DNA of 64,000 nucleotides from Paguma larvata (lineage: Eukaryota; Chordata; Mammalia; Carnivora; Viverridae), in NCBI GenBank assembly GCA_030068075.1, contig CM057844.1, positions 12,570,001 to 12,634,000 of the forward strand, in the 5' to 3' direction. Under the pieces are notes generated by a model. That model was not told the origin of the DNA. It ran no database searches and worked only from the letters and a program-made list of their open reading frames with translations. The translations under genes were made by a program, and so were the position numbers. Of this stretch, positions 10,741 to 22,594 are shown piece by piece. The first letter of the stretch is position 1. Every line of letters starts with the position of its first letter.

Positions 10741-11290
10741 TTAAGCTTCTGTATTAGGCAAGGTTCTCCAGGGAAACAGAACCAGTCAGATGTGTATGTG
10801 TGTATTTAGATGTATATGTTTGCTTGTTTGCTATAAGGAATTGGCTTATGTGATTATAGATACTGACAAGTACCAAGATCTGCAAGGTAAGACGGCAAGT
10901 TGGAGACCCAGGAAAGCCAATGGGTAGTTCGAGTCTAAGTCCAAAGATCTGAAAACCAACAAAACAGATGGTGTAGTTCTAGTCCAAAATCAGAAAGCCC
11001 AAGACCCAGAAAGAGCTGATGTTTCAGTTTGAGTGTGAAGGCAATAAAAAGCTGACATCTCAGTTCAAAGGCTGTAGGCAGAAGGAATCCTCTCTGACTC
11101 AAGGAGAGTCAGCCTTTTTGTTCCATTGAGGCTTTCAGTTGATTGGATGAGTTCCATTCACATTAAGGAGGGCAATCTACTTAACTCAGTCTATCAGCAA
11201 AGATGTTAATCTTATCCAAAATACTCTCACAGAAACATCTAGAATAATGTTTGACTTAATAATGACCTAACCAGAAACTGACATATAAAA
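10741..11290 (-). mobile_element. dispersed mammalian repeat (LTR-like, family unassigned)
   Basis: TATTAGGCAAGGTTCTCCAG, GGGAAACAGAACCAGTCAGA, ATAAGGAATTGGCTTATGTG, AAGTTGGAGACCCAGGAAAG, AGGAGGGCAATCTACTTAAC and AATAATGTTTGACTTAATAA form a well-known mammalian interspersed sequence. I cannot name it with certainty. It directly follows the LTR-like unit on its left. Confidence 0.5.
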
Positions 11291-11961
11291 TCACAACTTG
11301 CAAGCTTTTGGTTGGTTTGTTACATACTAAGAAATGACAGAGGAAAAAAAAAATACTCTTTATGCAATATGATATAATGCAGACTCAAATCTATACCTTA
11401 CATAATATGACTCACTTCAAGAAATGACATTATCAATTATCTAGTACCAAATCCAAAATCTAGGATTATCCTAGAATAATAGTTTTCCTTCATTAGCAGT
11501 GGATCACCAATACTTTTTAATTCTGCCTCCTAATTAATTTCAAAGACTCTTTAACCTCACTTCACTGCTCTTGGTAGAACAAAAATGGCAAATACCTGGT
11601 ACTTTGCTGTCATTCCTCCCATCAATGACCATGGCAAACATAGCCGATTCATCAAGGCTCTGTGTTCAGCATACCCAGGAAAGTGGCCACATAATTCTCC
11701 TCAACACCCCACCCCAGGTATTTACTACAAATCAATCACACAGCATGCAACCTATTTTCTATCCCTGTTCTAGACATTCCTGATTTATCACCCATATTAA
11801 GGCAAAAGCCATTTTGCTGGTTATACCAACCTCCCCTACTACTACCTAAATCAATTTATCTTCTACCTTCTTAGAAGGATTACCAAATTAATCTTTCTAA
11901 GATGCATTTAACATTGTCTGGGTTGCCAACCTGTGCTCACCTCAGGACTCAGAGGTGATTG
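11291..11961. other. unassigned intergenic sequence
   Basis: No repeat family is recognised. Two overlapping short plus-strand frames near 11571-11783 have no domain features. Confidence 0.4.
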
Positions 11962-12440
11962 GGTGTGTGGTAAATTGGTAGCAAAGATGGCTCCAACTCT
12001 CTGTCCTTCCCTGTGTCCATGTCCCTTGAAATGTGATTTTGCAGCTCCTCCCACCAAGAGATAAAGTCTATTTCTCCACCCCTTAAACCTGGTCTAGTAA
12101 GTGACTTGCTTTGAGTAGAAGTCACATTGTGGAGATTCTGAGCCTAAACCTCGAGAGATTTTGAGCACTTGATTACTTTCTTGAAGATTGTCTCTTCCAT
12201 GAGAACAAACTTGGGTTAGCCTGCTGGGGGATGAGAGATGACGTGGCATGGAGCCACATCTCCTAAGCTAAATGCTCTCCCAGATATCTCAGAGAGCACA
12301 GCCAAGATCAACAAAGCTGCTTGACTACTCACAGCTGACCACAGTTTGATGCATGGCCACTCATGTGACCCATAGACTTCTGAGGCTTCCTGGTTGTTTG
12401 CTACACTGCATCTCGTGGCCAAAGATAACTGATACAAGGG
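11962..12440 (+). mobile_element. MaLR-like LTR, plus (copy A)
   Basis: AGTAAGTGACTTGCTTTGAG, TAGAAGTCACATTGTGGAGA, GTTAGCCTGCTGGGGGATGA, CAGCCAAGATCAACAAAGCT and a terminal GCCAAAGATAACTGATACA. This fits an old LTR class that ends in GATAACTGATACA. A second copy in the same orientation begins about 1 kb downstream at 13426. Confidence 0.55.
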
Positions 12441-13425
12441 CTATTTGAAGGACCTGTGAAGCAGACCCATCACAGCTCCATTTGCATGAGGAACTAAAAC
12501 ACTACTCCAAGAGAATTCATCCAACTGAGAGTCAAAAACCCAACTATAACAACCAACAAAATCCATAGGTGGCCATTGTAAGAAAATCTTTAGAAAGCTG
12601 TAAGAATACAACAGGGCACCTGCAGACCCAACAATGCTGATGCTAGCACTTTCATCCTTGGTGGGAGACAAAGCCTGCATCAGCACCTGAGTATCCCCAG
12701 AATCTTCAAAGGGCATTTGCCAGCATCAGCGGCCTCAGCAGCTGACACCTCTGCAGGGGACTGAAGCAGAGAAAAATGGTAGACACCACATGGCAGCTAA
12801 GAAGATTATATTTGTGAGAACATTTGAGATGTCTCTGGGGATTTCCAGAAATAAAAGAAGGCACCTTGAAAGGTCCTGCCAAAGAAAGAATGCTTTGTGA
12901 TAATGTTTTTGACTTTATCTTACCCCACAACCTGGTATGCACTTGGGAAATGATTTACAAAGGTCTAAAATTGTTCAATGATTCTCCTTTGCCCTCAAAA
13001 GAATAAAGCTGGTTAATGTTGAAATACAAGTTCATTCATCCTTCACCTCCCATGTATGCATGCCCACACATTCTCACACAGAATTTTCACCTGTGTTATT
13101 TCCACTCATTTCTATCTTCACTCTCCCCACAACTCTGAGATCATGTGGTTTCTCATTTCCTGCTGTATCAGTGGCCGAGGTGAATTCCTCTTTCTGAAAG
13201 AGCATCTCAGAGGCCCCATAGTTGACCTCCCTATAGAACACAGGATTTTAGACAAGGAGTAGAAGCTATAGTTCTTTTTTTAAGCTACAGTGTAAGCAAG
13301 GGGAAGGTGGTCCCTTCCATTCAGTGGCAGCAGCAAAATTGAACTTGCAGTAGAATGTGTGCAAAAACAAAACAGAACAAGGCCACAAAGTGGAAATTCA
13401 AGTTTTAAATTCATTGCAATGAACA
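12441..13425. other. unassigned sequence between two same-strand LTR-like copies
   Basis: No gag, pol or env motif can be read and no long frame exists. It could be decayed internal sequence of an MaLR element or unrelated DNA. The short frames here lack any recognisable domain. Confidence 0.35.
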
Positions 13426-13892
13426 GAATAGAGTTATGTCTATTTCTCCATCCCTTGAATCTGGGCCTGATCATGTGACTTTCTTTGGCCAATAGGACAT
13501 CAGCAAATGTAATGCCAAGGGAGGCTTGAACAGTGCTTGCACCCAATTAAGGCTTGCTCTTTTTCTGCTGTACTTGGAACTCTGAAGTAGTAATTTGAAG
13601 GAGCCTGAATTAGCCTACTGGAAAGGCAATGTGGAGGAAAGACAAAGCATTCCAGCCTTCAGCCGGCCAACCACCAAACATGTAAATGAGGTCATCCTTT
13701 CCTATCTAGTTCCAGCTAAGCTGCCAGAAGCAGCTGCTACATGAGTGAGTTTAGGCAAGACCAGTTAAGGAATGGCCCCCCATCCCAGACCAAATTGCCA
13801 ACTTACATAATTGTGAGCAAATAAATAATTGTTAGTGCAACCCACAAAGTTTTGGGATAGCTTGTCTATGCAGCAAAGGCTAATGGGTGCAA
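13426..13892 (+). mobile_element. MaLR-like LTR, plus (copy B)
   Basis: TTGAATCTGGGCCTGATCAT, TTTCTTTGGCCAATAGGACA, GAATTAGCCTACTGGAAAGG, GTGAGCAAATAAATAATTGT (polyadenylation-signal-like AATAAA) and CAAAGTTTTGGGATAGCTTG match the order of copy A. Confidence 0.6.
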
Positions 13893-14047
13893 CACTAAAA
13901 ATAAAGTATCTAATGTCAGAGGTAAATAGTGCAGTGGGGAGTCATAACAATGCCTTGTATAAGATGGGCTTTTCACACTGCATCGAGTTGCAAAGGGGAT
14001 AGGATGGGAGAATTTACTTCTGTCTCTATTATCAGGATCTTATTTTA

Positions 14048-14263
14048 TTTTATTTTTTTTTAACATTTATTTATTTTTGAGAGACATAGAGACAGAGTGT
14101 GAGCAGGGGAGGGTAGAGAGAGAGGGGGAGACACAGAATCAGAAGCAGGCTCCAGACTCTGAGCCATCAGCACAGAGCCCGACGCGGGGCTCGAACTCAG
14201 ACTGCGAGATCATGACCTGAGTTGAAGTCGGCCGCTCAACCGACTGAGCCACCCAGGAGCCCC
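14048..14263 (-). mobile_element. felid SINE, minus, with a 16-bp target-site duplication
   Basis: The plus strand reads T-rich tail, TGAGAGACATAGAGACAGAG, GCACAGAGCCCGACGCGGGG, GACTGAGCCACCCAGGAGCC. A perfect 16-bp direct repeat TCAGGATCTTATTTTA lies at 14032-14047 and 14264-14279, indicating a recent insertion. Confidence 0.97.
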
Positions 14264-14458
14264 TCAGGATCTTATTTTAAAGTCTATATGGGAATGAAGA
14301 CAAAATAAACAACCAAAAACAATATAAGATAAAATCAAAACCATAGCTTCTTTCAAATCTTAGGGGAAAAGAACAGGTGTCTTTTTCTAAGAAGAGTAGT
14401 TACATGTATATAAATTATGTAACTGTCCATGTTGCCTTCTTTGGCTTAAATAAATTCA

Positions 14459-14672
14459 GGAGTATTTGGGTAGCTTGGTCGGTTAAGAGTCCGACTTCAG
14501 CTTAGGTCATGATTTCACGGTTCCTAAGCTTGAGCCCTGCGTTGAGCTCTCTGCTGATAGCTCAGAACCCGAAGCTTGCTTCCAATCCTGTCTCCCTCTC
14601 TCTCTCTGCCCCTCTCCTGTTCATGCTCTGTCTCTCTCTCTCAAAAATAAATAAACATTAAAAAATTTTTTA
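14459..14672 (+). mobile_element. felid SINE, plus (diverged head)
   Basis: GGGTAGCTTGGTCGGTTAAG, GTCCGACTTCAGCTTAGGTC, GGTTCCTAAGCTTGAGCCCT and a tail TCAAAAATAAATAAACATTA. The head is more mutated (AGGAGTATTTGG in place of the usual GGGGCACCTGG). AATTCAG occurs on both sides, giving a 7-bp candidate duplication. Confidence 0.93.
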
Positions 14673-15830
14673 ATTCAGATCCAAATTTACATCCTGCCTC
14701 TAACACATGACTAGGATTTTTCAGATAAAATGTATGTACTGGTCATTTATTTATTGGGGGATCACATATAATACAAATGTTTACTTCTATTCTACTGCTT
14801 TTTCACCTTTTACCTATTATATTTGTCCTGAATGCATTCTAACTAGTTTTTGAATGAAGATCTGATAATGCAACATTCACTTGTTCATTTGTTCTATTTT
14901 GACCTATAGGCAAGTCACAATGTCCATTCTTTCTTGTTATCACCGTCTCCCTTTTTCCACATGACCACCAACAGAGTCATGGGAAGGGAGGAGGAAGTGG
15001 GAAATAGAAGTGGTAAAACATTTTGCAATTTTCCAAGTGCTAGATATAATCTAAGAGATGTGCATTTTCTATTAAAATAGTTTACCCCATGACAATATAC
15101 ATTCTTATTAGAACCGTATTTTCGCTGACAAAGCTGGTTACTTCGCTTAGCATCCTACATGTAGAAGAAGGGGGAAAAGAAACCCACAAAACACGCTCAT
15201 CACTATGATATTAATATACTTTGATTTGCCCAGTCTCCCTTATTTATTTTTTCAGCGATCCACAGTCTTTCTTGACACTTCTAAATGACTCTGAGACTGA
15301 CTGCATTTGAACCAACTTATTTGAATTTTGATCTACATCTTTAATCAGGCACCTTGCTTTGAATGCATTAGTTTGAATAGTAGTAGAGTCAAATGCTATT
15401 GTTTTTTCTGTAATGTGTGTAAGGAAATTAAAAGGATTTAGGGATTAGCTTGAATGTCTTCTTTTATGTGACCTAAATAATATAGTGTCTTATTACTGCA
15501 TTCCTGATAATAAAGCATACAGTGTTTTCCAATGAGTTAAAACAACAGCTATATAAATAGAAAACATATTACTCATGTCTGTTATGTATTTAGTTGTCCA
15601 TTATTAATATTAATCATCTTTGCTTTCTTCCAGAGAGCTTAAAGTCCTATATATTTTACAATCAAAACTGTCAAGAATTATAACACTACTCTATGTGATC
15701 TCTATAAAAGGAGATATAAATGCCAATCAAAAGGGTCATTGGTTGCTTCATTTATATTCAAAATGCTTCTGCCCATAAATTACATTAATAGTTTATATTC
15801 TCCTTACCTAGTCTCAGAAAGAGCTCAAAG
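14673..15830. other. AT-rich, repeat-free stretch; possible conserved non-coding DNA
   Basis: I see no repeat family and no coding signal. From about 15060 the sequence is AT-rich but not low-complexity, with homeodomain-like TAAT cores (CCATTATTAATATTAATCAT near 15600). That texture is common in conserved enhancers but proves nothing without an alignment. Confidence 0.2.
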
Positions 15831-16980
15831 CATGTCAGTCCTTTCTTTCTTGTAACCTCTGCTTAAGGAGGAAGCAGCCCTGGCAGAGCCCTGGGAACCC
15901 CCTTGCCCCACACCACACACCAGACATGGAGAACAGGCTACCCTTTGCCTCTCTTCTAGACACTCCCAGATTCAGGGTCTTGATGCAACAGGGAGTAATG
16001 GAGACCCTGTATGCTGCTGAGCTGATTCAGGTGGCATGCTTAGGTCACCATTATGTTCCTGTCCACCAAACTGAAGCTGCCTGGGGCCATGGCTCTTGTT
16101 TCTCTCTACTTTGGCAAGGGGGAATACTGTCAAATGCTACATAGATTGAAATTTCACTGTAAGCCTATCTCAGAACAGATTCCTTTACAACTTCTTGGCC
16201 CAGGGCATTCCAGTCTGATTCCAACTTGTATGCTTTACTGAGTACTACTTAAGAAAAACTCAAGAGCACATGTAATTTAAAGGATTCTTCACTAATCCAT
16301 TTGGAAATGTCATTCCTTTACTCCAAACACATCCGGAGAACATGCTAAAAGCACAAGGCAGGGAACACCTGTTTAAAGAGCCACGTGGAAACAAGACAGA
16401 CCATTTCTGAAGGACGGCAAAAGTGTGCCATCAACTGTGTGATAACATTTGAAATCACTGTCTTCCTGCTTTCTTCCCATTTTCTCGGACATCTAAACTG
16501 TGAACATTGGACCAGATTTGGGGGAAGCCACCTTCTGACTCACTTACAGGTCAACCCTTCAGATGACAGACAATGGAGGCAAGATCAAGCAGACACCTAG
16601 ACGTTCACTGCCAGAGCTGTGCCTGTTCTCCTGTGATTTTCTTTCTTGCCATTCTTATAACTTCCTGGTTCTAACTGGAAGCTGGAGTGTCACTGTTAGG
16701 CCAGAATTTAATATCCACCTTTGCTGGTGCTGTGACTTTGGAGATGAGGAGGGGGTATGCATCACAAAGACATGACTGTAGATGGAATGCTGATGGTTTA
16801 TTGTTGATATTTTTTCAAATTGAGAAACAGTTTAAAACCACTATATTTATTTAACTAGTTCATTAATGAAATCATCATAGAGTGTCTATATGCCTGGCAC
16901 TGCACTCAGGACCTATGGATCAAATAAATGAGAACAAATGGTCACTGCCATTTCTTGTGTCTTATGAGAGCAGATGTTCA
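15831..16980. other. unassigned intergenic sequence
   Basis: Moderate GC content with two short overlapping open frames (15926-16144 and 16053-16241) and a third near 16385. None shows a signal peptide, domain or splice context. It may be an old LTR, but I cannot place it. Confidence 0.35.
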
Positions 16981-17410
16981 TTAATTTACTCAAACAAATA
17001 TTTATTGAGTCCACAACATGTCCCAGGCACTCTTCTAGCTCTGGGGAAACAGCAATGAATAAAACACTAAAATCCTTTCCCTTAATGGAAGCTTGCAATT
17101 TAATGAAGGGAATTGTAAAATTAAAAAAAAAAAAGCAGACTAAATAAGTAAAATATACAGTATGAAGATTGTGCTAAGTTCTATGGAGAAAAAGCAAGCA
17201 GGAATGGATTAGGAAGTAGGGTGGGTTTTCCTTTTGCACAGGTCACCCAGGGAAGACCTTGAAGAGAAGAAAATATTTGGACAAAGAACCAAGGTTATCA
17301 AGGAAGTGAGCCACATGCATATTTAAGACAAGAGCTTTCTAAACAAAGAGAAAGCAAAGGTCAAGCCCTGAAAGAGAGCATGCCTGGTGTAATAAAGGGA
17401 TGGGTCCTGA
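16981..17410 (-). mobile_element. L2 3'-end remnant, minus
   Basis: AAATATTTATTGAGTCCACA, CATGTCCCAGGCACTCTTCT and GGGGAAACAGCAATGAATAA are the reverse complement of the L2 3' end (AATAAATATTT outwards). GAAGACCTTGAAGAGAAGAA and CCTGAAAGAGAGCATGCCTG follow in L2 order. An A-run (TTAAAAAAAAAAAAGCAGAC) interrupts it near 17122. Confidence 0.75.
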
Positions 17411-17411
17411 T

Positions 17412-17935
17412 TTTATATTCCCCAAACATGGCCACCACAATATTTCCCATCTGACTTTATAGAGCATTGCCATCCCCTGTCTTCTATCAATAGGTAGAGT
17501 CTCTGCTTCCTCCCCCTGAATCTAGACAGGCCTTTGTGACTGCCCCGACTTGTAGAGTCTATCATGTATGACAGAAGTGACACAGGGGACCTTCTAGGCA
17601 GGCTCATGAAAGGGAGTACAGCTTCTGCTTGGCTCTCTTTCTTGGGATGCTTACCCTGGGAACTCAACCACCATGCTATGAGGAAGCACAGCCCACACAG
17701 AAGCCCACATTACAAGGGACGAAAGTTGAGCTTCCAATGATGACAAGCAGTCGCATGAATGACTGGTCTTGAAAGCAGTACCTCCAGCCCCCTGTTGTTC
17801 TCTGACAACTGATACCATGTACAGCAGCACTGAGCCTTCTCCACTGATCCCTGGTCAAAGCAAAGAGTTGTGAGCAAAATAAATGGTTGCTGTTGTTTGT
17901 AACCACTCTATTTTGAAGTAGTAAGAGGGCCAGGT
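17412..17935 (+). mobile_element. MaLR-like LTR remnant, plus
   Basis: CCCTGAATCTAGACAGGCCT, GTATGACAGAAGTGACACAG, GGGAACTCAACCACCATGCT, GAGCAAAATAAATGGTTGCT (AATAAA signal-like) and TGTTGTTTGTAACCACTCTA place it in the same LTR-like group as 11962, 13426 and 21405. Confidence 0.6.
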
Positions 17936-19267
17936 AATGAAAGCAAGTGAAGATAGCATTGCCGTTAGAACTAGTCGGATTAGGAGGCAGTTGGAGGAGA
18001 GGAGGCAAGTCAGACCCACCAAGGTTTTACAGACTATTGCATTGCATATTCTTTGCCTTCCACTCCATTCAGAAAGCTACTGGACTAACAAGTAAATGCT
18101 GGTCCCTCTCTGGGTTCCTTTCTGGGTGTCATCAAGAAGACAGCCTCCAACAGGCACACATCTCCTTAACCTCCCTTGGGCAGAGATTTTTTTTCCAAGA
18201 GAGGGAGACCTCCTTCTACTTCCCACAGTTTTGCTTTTACGATGACAACCTCACACAGGGTAATCTGACGAGCCTGTTTCCTGACACCAAATTTTAATAT
18301 ATGCCAAGAGAATATCCCTACGGAAGCCCCAAGGAATGTTGGTCCGGCCACTGCCTCAAGTTGACAGGGAGACTTCAATCTCCATGCTTATATAGGTTTC
18401 ATCCAACTTAGACCCATAAATGACCAAATGGGTTAAAAGAAGGGTGCTTTCCCTGGAGGCTTCTAGACTTTGTTTTCCCTCTGCCTTAATAAGCCTCTAG
18501 TTTGCTGACTTTGAGGGCTGTGGTGTGGCCCATCTGTCATGGAGACATTTGCTTCATTGTGTGGGAGGACAGGCAAACACAATCTTGAAAACAAAGCATG
18601 TTTCAAGACAGGCTCAGGAAGACAAGCATTAAAATAATCCATCCTTGCTGAGGTTTTAAACAGGTTAATGCACCAGTGTGATGATGTGCAGCATCTGCCC
18701 CCATTTGGGGCCATCTTTATAAAATTTTCTCAATCTGGGCATTTGTAAAGCTGGACAAAATATGGGGTGAGGTGAAGCCCCAGGATGATGGCGCCTAAGA
18801 TGAGTCTGGAGGGAAAGAGGCCACTGCTCCTGAGTCACAAATGGATTAGGGTCATTATCTGACTGCCTCTGGGGACAAGGATTCTGCATTGAGGTCTAGG
18901 ACTAGAGGGAGCAAGCATTCTATTACTCATTCACTCAGTTTGAGGGAACGAGGAACAGTGACAAATTTCTAAATGTTACATTATGTTCCTGGGCAGATTC
19001 TAGGGAACATTTGGGTAGGTGGATGAGCAATAGGATTCAACAAAATACCCATTAGATTAGACCCAGTCAGGAAGAAATAAACACTTCTGTTCTTGCTGTT
19101 TTGTTTTACTTTAACAAACAGGATCATAGATAGGATGGTGCTATGCTAAATAATGTTCAGGTAAATGTCTTTCAGGGCTACCTTGAGAACCGTAATATTC
19201 TCATGGTGAGATGGAGGAGGGTGGTGCTTGCAATGATAGGCAGACCGAGCAAAGAGAAGAATAATGG
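17936..19267. other. unassigned intergenic sequence
   Basis: Several short frames on both strands around 17947-18889 overlap and have no domain features. No repeat family is recognised. Confidence 0.4.
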
Positions 19268-19275
19268 CACACTTT

Positions 19276-19452
19276 TTTTTAAGTGCCTATTTATTTTTGT
19301 GAGAGTGCCAGTGGGGGAGCGGCAGAGAAAGGGGGGAAGTGGATCAGAAGCAGGCTCTGCACTGACAGCAGGGAGCCTAATGTAGAGTTCAAACTGCAAG
19401 ATCATGACCTGAACCGAAGTCAGGCGCTAAACCGACTGAGCCACCCAAGGGC
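19276..19452 (-). mobile_element. felid SINE, minus, 8-bp target-site duplication
   Basis: Tail-first order: TTTATTTTTGTGAGAGTGCC, AGAAGCAGGCTCTGCACTGA, AAGATCATGACCTGAACCGA, CCGACTGAGCCACCCAAGGG. CACACTTT is duplicated at 19268-19275 and 19453-19460. The tail domain is shorter than usual. Confidence 0.93.
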
Positions 19453-19564
19453 CACACTTTATGATTTTTTATTTGTTCTCATAGATTTAAAATCATGTCA
19501 TTCCATCAGAGGGATGTTAAGCCTTTCTTATGAGAATTCAGTCAAAGAAAGTGAGAACTAGAGG

Positions 19565-19722
19565 GTTTCTTCAAGATATTTTTCTCATTTCAAAGATGAG
19601 AACCTTAAGGCCCAGAACAGTTACATTTCTTTTGCAAAGTTCTTACCTGTCTCAGGACCAATAATCATATGTCCTAGAGTTTAGGACCCTTAACACTCTT
19701 TACTTCAGTGGCTGATACATAA
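19565..19722 (-). mobile_element. MIR remnant, minus
   Basis: TTTCTCATTTCAAAGATGAG, AACCTTAAGGCCCAGAACAG and TTACATTTCTTTTGCAAAGT parallel the reverse complement of the MIR core (CATTTTACAGATGAGGAAAC). Confidence 0.5.
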
Positions 19723-19777
19723 GTCAGTCACTCCAACATCACCAGCATTAGCACCTGGTATCCAAAACTCACTCAAT

Positions 19778-19906
19778 GGGGGCACCTGCGTGGCTCAGTC
19801 GATTAAGTGTCCAACTCTTGATTTCAGCTCAGGTCATGATCTCACAGTTTGTTAGTTCAAGACCCGCATTAGGCTCTGCTCTGACAGTGCTGAGCCTGCT
19901 TGGGAT

Positions 19907-19942
<36 letters not shown>

Positions 19943-19996
19943 CCTCTCTCATTTGTTTTCTCTCTCTCTCTTAAAATAAATAAACTTTAAAATAAG
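19778..19996 (+). mobile_element. felid SINE, plus, 9-bp target-site duplication
   Basis: Head GGGGCACCTGCGTGGCTCAG, ATTTCAGCTCAGGTCATGAT, a CT repeat of about 30 bp and the tail TTAAAATAAATAAACTTTAA. TCACTCAAT occurs at 19769-19777 and 19997-20005. Confidence 0.96.
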
Positions 19997-20049
19997 TCAC
20001 TCAATAATGATGGCCTCCTCCACAAGCTTATAAGATCTTTTATGGGTAG

Positions 20050-20130
20050 GTCTTGTTTATGCCTGACCCCTTCGCCCCCAGTGTCTAGCAAATTGCCTTG
20101 CATATTATAGGGGCTCATTTTCAATCGACA
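20050..20130 (+). mobile_element. L2 3'-tail fragment, plus
   Basis: CCCAGTGTCTAGCAAATTGC and ATTATAGGGGCTCATTTTCA resemble the L2 3' end (CCCAGTGCCTAGCACAGTGC). Confidence 0.45.
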
Positions 20131-20214
20131 AATGGACAAATGCTGGATTCCATACACACTCAAAATGTTAACATTTTTGTTGTTTCTTATTGCTGAAACA
20201 CCAATATACTAAGC

Positions 20215-20800
20215 ACTTATTGATTGCCTCCTAGTCTTCATTCATTGAATAGATGTGATTGAGCAGCTTCTGTGTGCTAAATGCTATGGATATAGTAATG
20301 AGCACAGCAGATGGACAGATGTAGCCTCATGGAGCTGACATTCCTATGACTGTCCAGCTATTGCTGAGCAGTCAAAGCAGTTGACTTGGCTTGACCTGGG
20401 CTCACAGACCAATTAGATGAGACGTGATTACATACTGAACCAGTCATGTAGCTATTCAAGACAGAACAGTGTCAGTAGGTTCAGGTAATAAGTTACATGG
20501 CTAGTCAACGGATGAAAGGATCAGTGTCACTAAAATGGTCTCCAGAAATCCTCAAGGACAGTGTGAGTAGGTTCTTGAGAATATGATAAGATTTGAAAGA
20601 ACAGAGAGGAGAGAAAGAGGACAGCATCCCAGGGAGGTGAAATAAGTGGGAGAAAGAACATGAGCATGAATAAGGGGCCAGGAATGATTCCAGTCCAGTC
20701 AGATTTTATGCCAGAGGGGATGAGTTTGAGGAAAAGGTAGGACCAGATGATAAAGGCACCAATCATGGATAAACCCAAAGATAAAACAATATATTTAATA
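20215..20800 (-). mobile_element. L2 remnant, minus
   Basis: TGATTGAGCAGCTTCTGTGT, GCTAAATGCTATGGATATAG and GGAGCTGACATTCCTATGAC are the reverse L2 3' end. Further right, AGGGGCCAGGAATGATTCCA follows in order. A 122-residue hydrophobic-looking minus-strand frame at 20530-20898 lies over this and is not a gene. Confidence 0.6.
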
Positions 20801-20889
20801 TTCACTTTGAAAAATGGCTGTAAAGTAAATGACAGATCATCTGCAGGTGTATAAACTTTGACATGTTGACCAGATTGAAGGTGTACCTC

Positions 20890-21400
20890 GAGACTCACTC
20901 TTCCACGAGCCTTCCATTCCCTTCAAAACAACAGTTCTTTGGGTAAGGAAACCCACAGAAATATCAAGGGGCTATGAATTGTCAAAACGGGAGAGATAAA
21001 TTCCATGATCACTTTCTCGGATCACACTCCAGCTGTTAATACTTTACAATGAATGCTCTATAGTTAATAGTTTAGAAGATGAATTTTAAATGTGTACTTT
21101 CATTTGTCTATCTGTGGACCTACTCTCTGTAAATTAAGTCCAGAGCACAAATATAATTAAAACAAATTAGACTTTTAAAAGTAGAGAATAGGTGCATACT
21201 GCATGCTGAAATGCCAATCCCAAGGCTATAGGCCAAAGTTCAACTATTACCCATAATGAAGCAGTGTGAATGGTGAGAGGAGAGGGTAGGGACAATGAAC
21301 AGATGTGTGAATGAGGTATCTAACTAAGCCTTAAATTAACTACTCTGAGAAGCGAGGTGTACCACTGTAAAGTTAGGGATTTAGGTCTAGATGGCAGATT
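20890..21400. other. unassigned intergenic sequence
   Basis: No gene or repeat family is recognised. Confidence 0.4.
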
Positions 21401-21404
21401 GAAC

Positions 21405-21910
21405 GTATTGTTGGCCTCAGTTATTGACCTGTCTCTGTCCACACACCTGCCCTTTAACGTTGGAATCCCTTCCTGCTCTGACTCCTAGACAGCCTTGGGA
21501 CTTGCTCTGGCCAACAAAATGGGATAGAAGGTAGCCCTACCAGCTCTGAGTCTAGAACTCAAGAAATTCTCATGTCTCTGCTCTAATTCTTGGAACCCTG
21601 CCAGCCACCATCTGAATATGCTGGGATACCCTGAGGGATGAGAGACCACAGGGAGCAGAACCCAGCTGTCCCAGTTATGGCCACCTTAGACCAGTTACCA
21701 GTCGGATGATCCCCAACAATGTGAGACCCTGAGCAAGATTACCAAGCCATCTATCCCAGATACAGCTGACCCCAGATGCATAAATTTGCCCACCCTAGAC
21801 CAGAAATACTGTCAGCTGGCCCTCAGACTCAAGAATAAGGACAAATGCTTGTTATTTTAATCCACTGAGCTTTGGGCAGATTGTTGAATAATAACAGCTA
21901 TCTGACAGAG
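21405..21910 (+). mobile_element. MaLR-like LTR remnant, plus
   Basis: CTTGCTCTGGCCAACAAAAT, TTCTTGGAACCCTGCCAGCC, GGGATGAGAGACCACAGGGA, TTATGGCCACCTTAGACCAG, CCAGATGCATAAATTTGCCC and TTATTTTAATCCACTGAGCT give a long collinear match to the LTR-like group in this window. Confidence 0.65.
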
Positions 21911-22594
21911 AACAGATCCTGGCTGTACATTATAGTCTCTTGGGAATTGTAAAATATAGCAATGCCTACCAATTTTCTCTCTACACCAAGATTTTGTTTA
22001 GTCCACATAGATATTGTTGCATTTTTGTTTTGTTTTGTTTTAAGTTCCCCAGATTTCTAATGTGTGGCCAGTGTTAAAACTTCCTGACTAGAAAAATCTT
22101 CTCCTACCTTCTTGTCCCCATCTCTCTGAATATTAAAATTATAGGTGGGTGAGGCATTTGTTGTCTTAGGTCTGGATAATACTAAAATTTGTTTGCTTTT
22201 GCACACTTGCATCACTGAGAAGATGAAAATGAATCTACTTTCCTACATGCAGAGAGATCCTTTAAATGTCCACCAGTTCGTCCAGGCAATAAGAAGTGAT
22301 TTCTATCCCAAAAGCCAATATGCAAGATTCCAAAGTCACCTCCATCCTCTGGATGCTGGCTATAACAGACCTAAACTCTTTTGCATTTAATATTTAGTTT
22401 AGGCGATGAATCGGGCACAACCAGACACAAAAGGGATCGGACAGCAGTTGGCCATTGGGGAGTTGGGGAGGGATTTTCACAGGGGGTTACACTGTTTTTA
22501 TATTCTAATTATCTGTCAGAGAGTTGGTTTGTGAGAGTATGTGATCCACTGGGAGGAGAAACTTAAAAAAGAGTATTTTATTGGAGAGTAAGAA
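21911..22594. other. unassigned intergenic sequence
   Basis: No repeat family is recognised. Short plus-strand frames at 22145-22390 and 22381-22566 have no domain features. Confidence 0.4.

Noticed and set aside
20530..20898. 122-residue frame with hydrophobic, membrane-like stretches
   Set aside because: It lies over a decayed L2 copy. The hydrophobic look comes from T-rich antisense composition, and no family is recognised.
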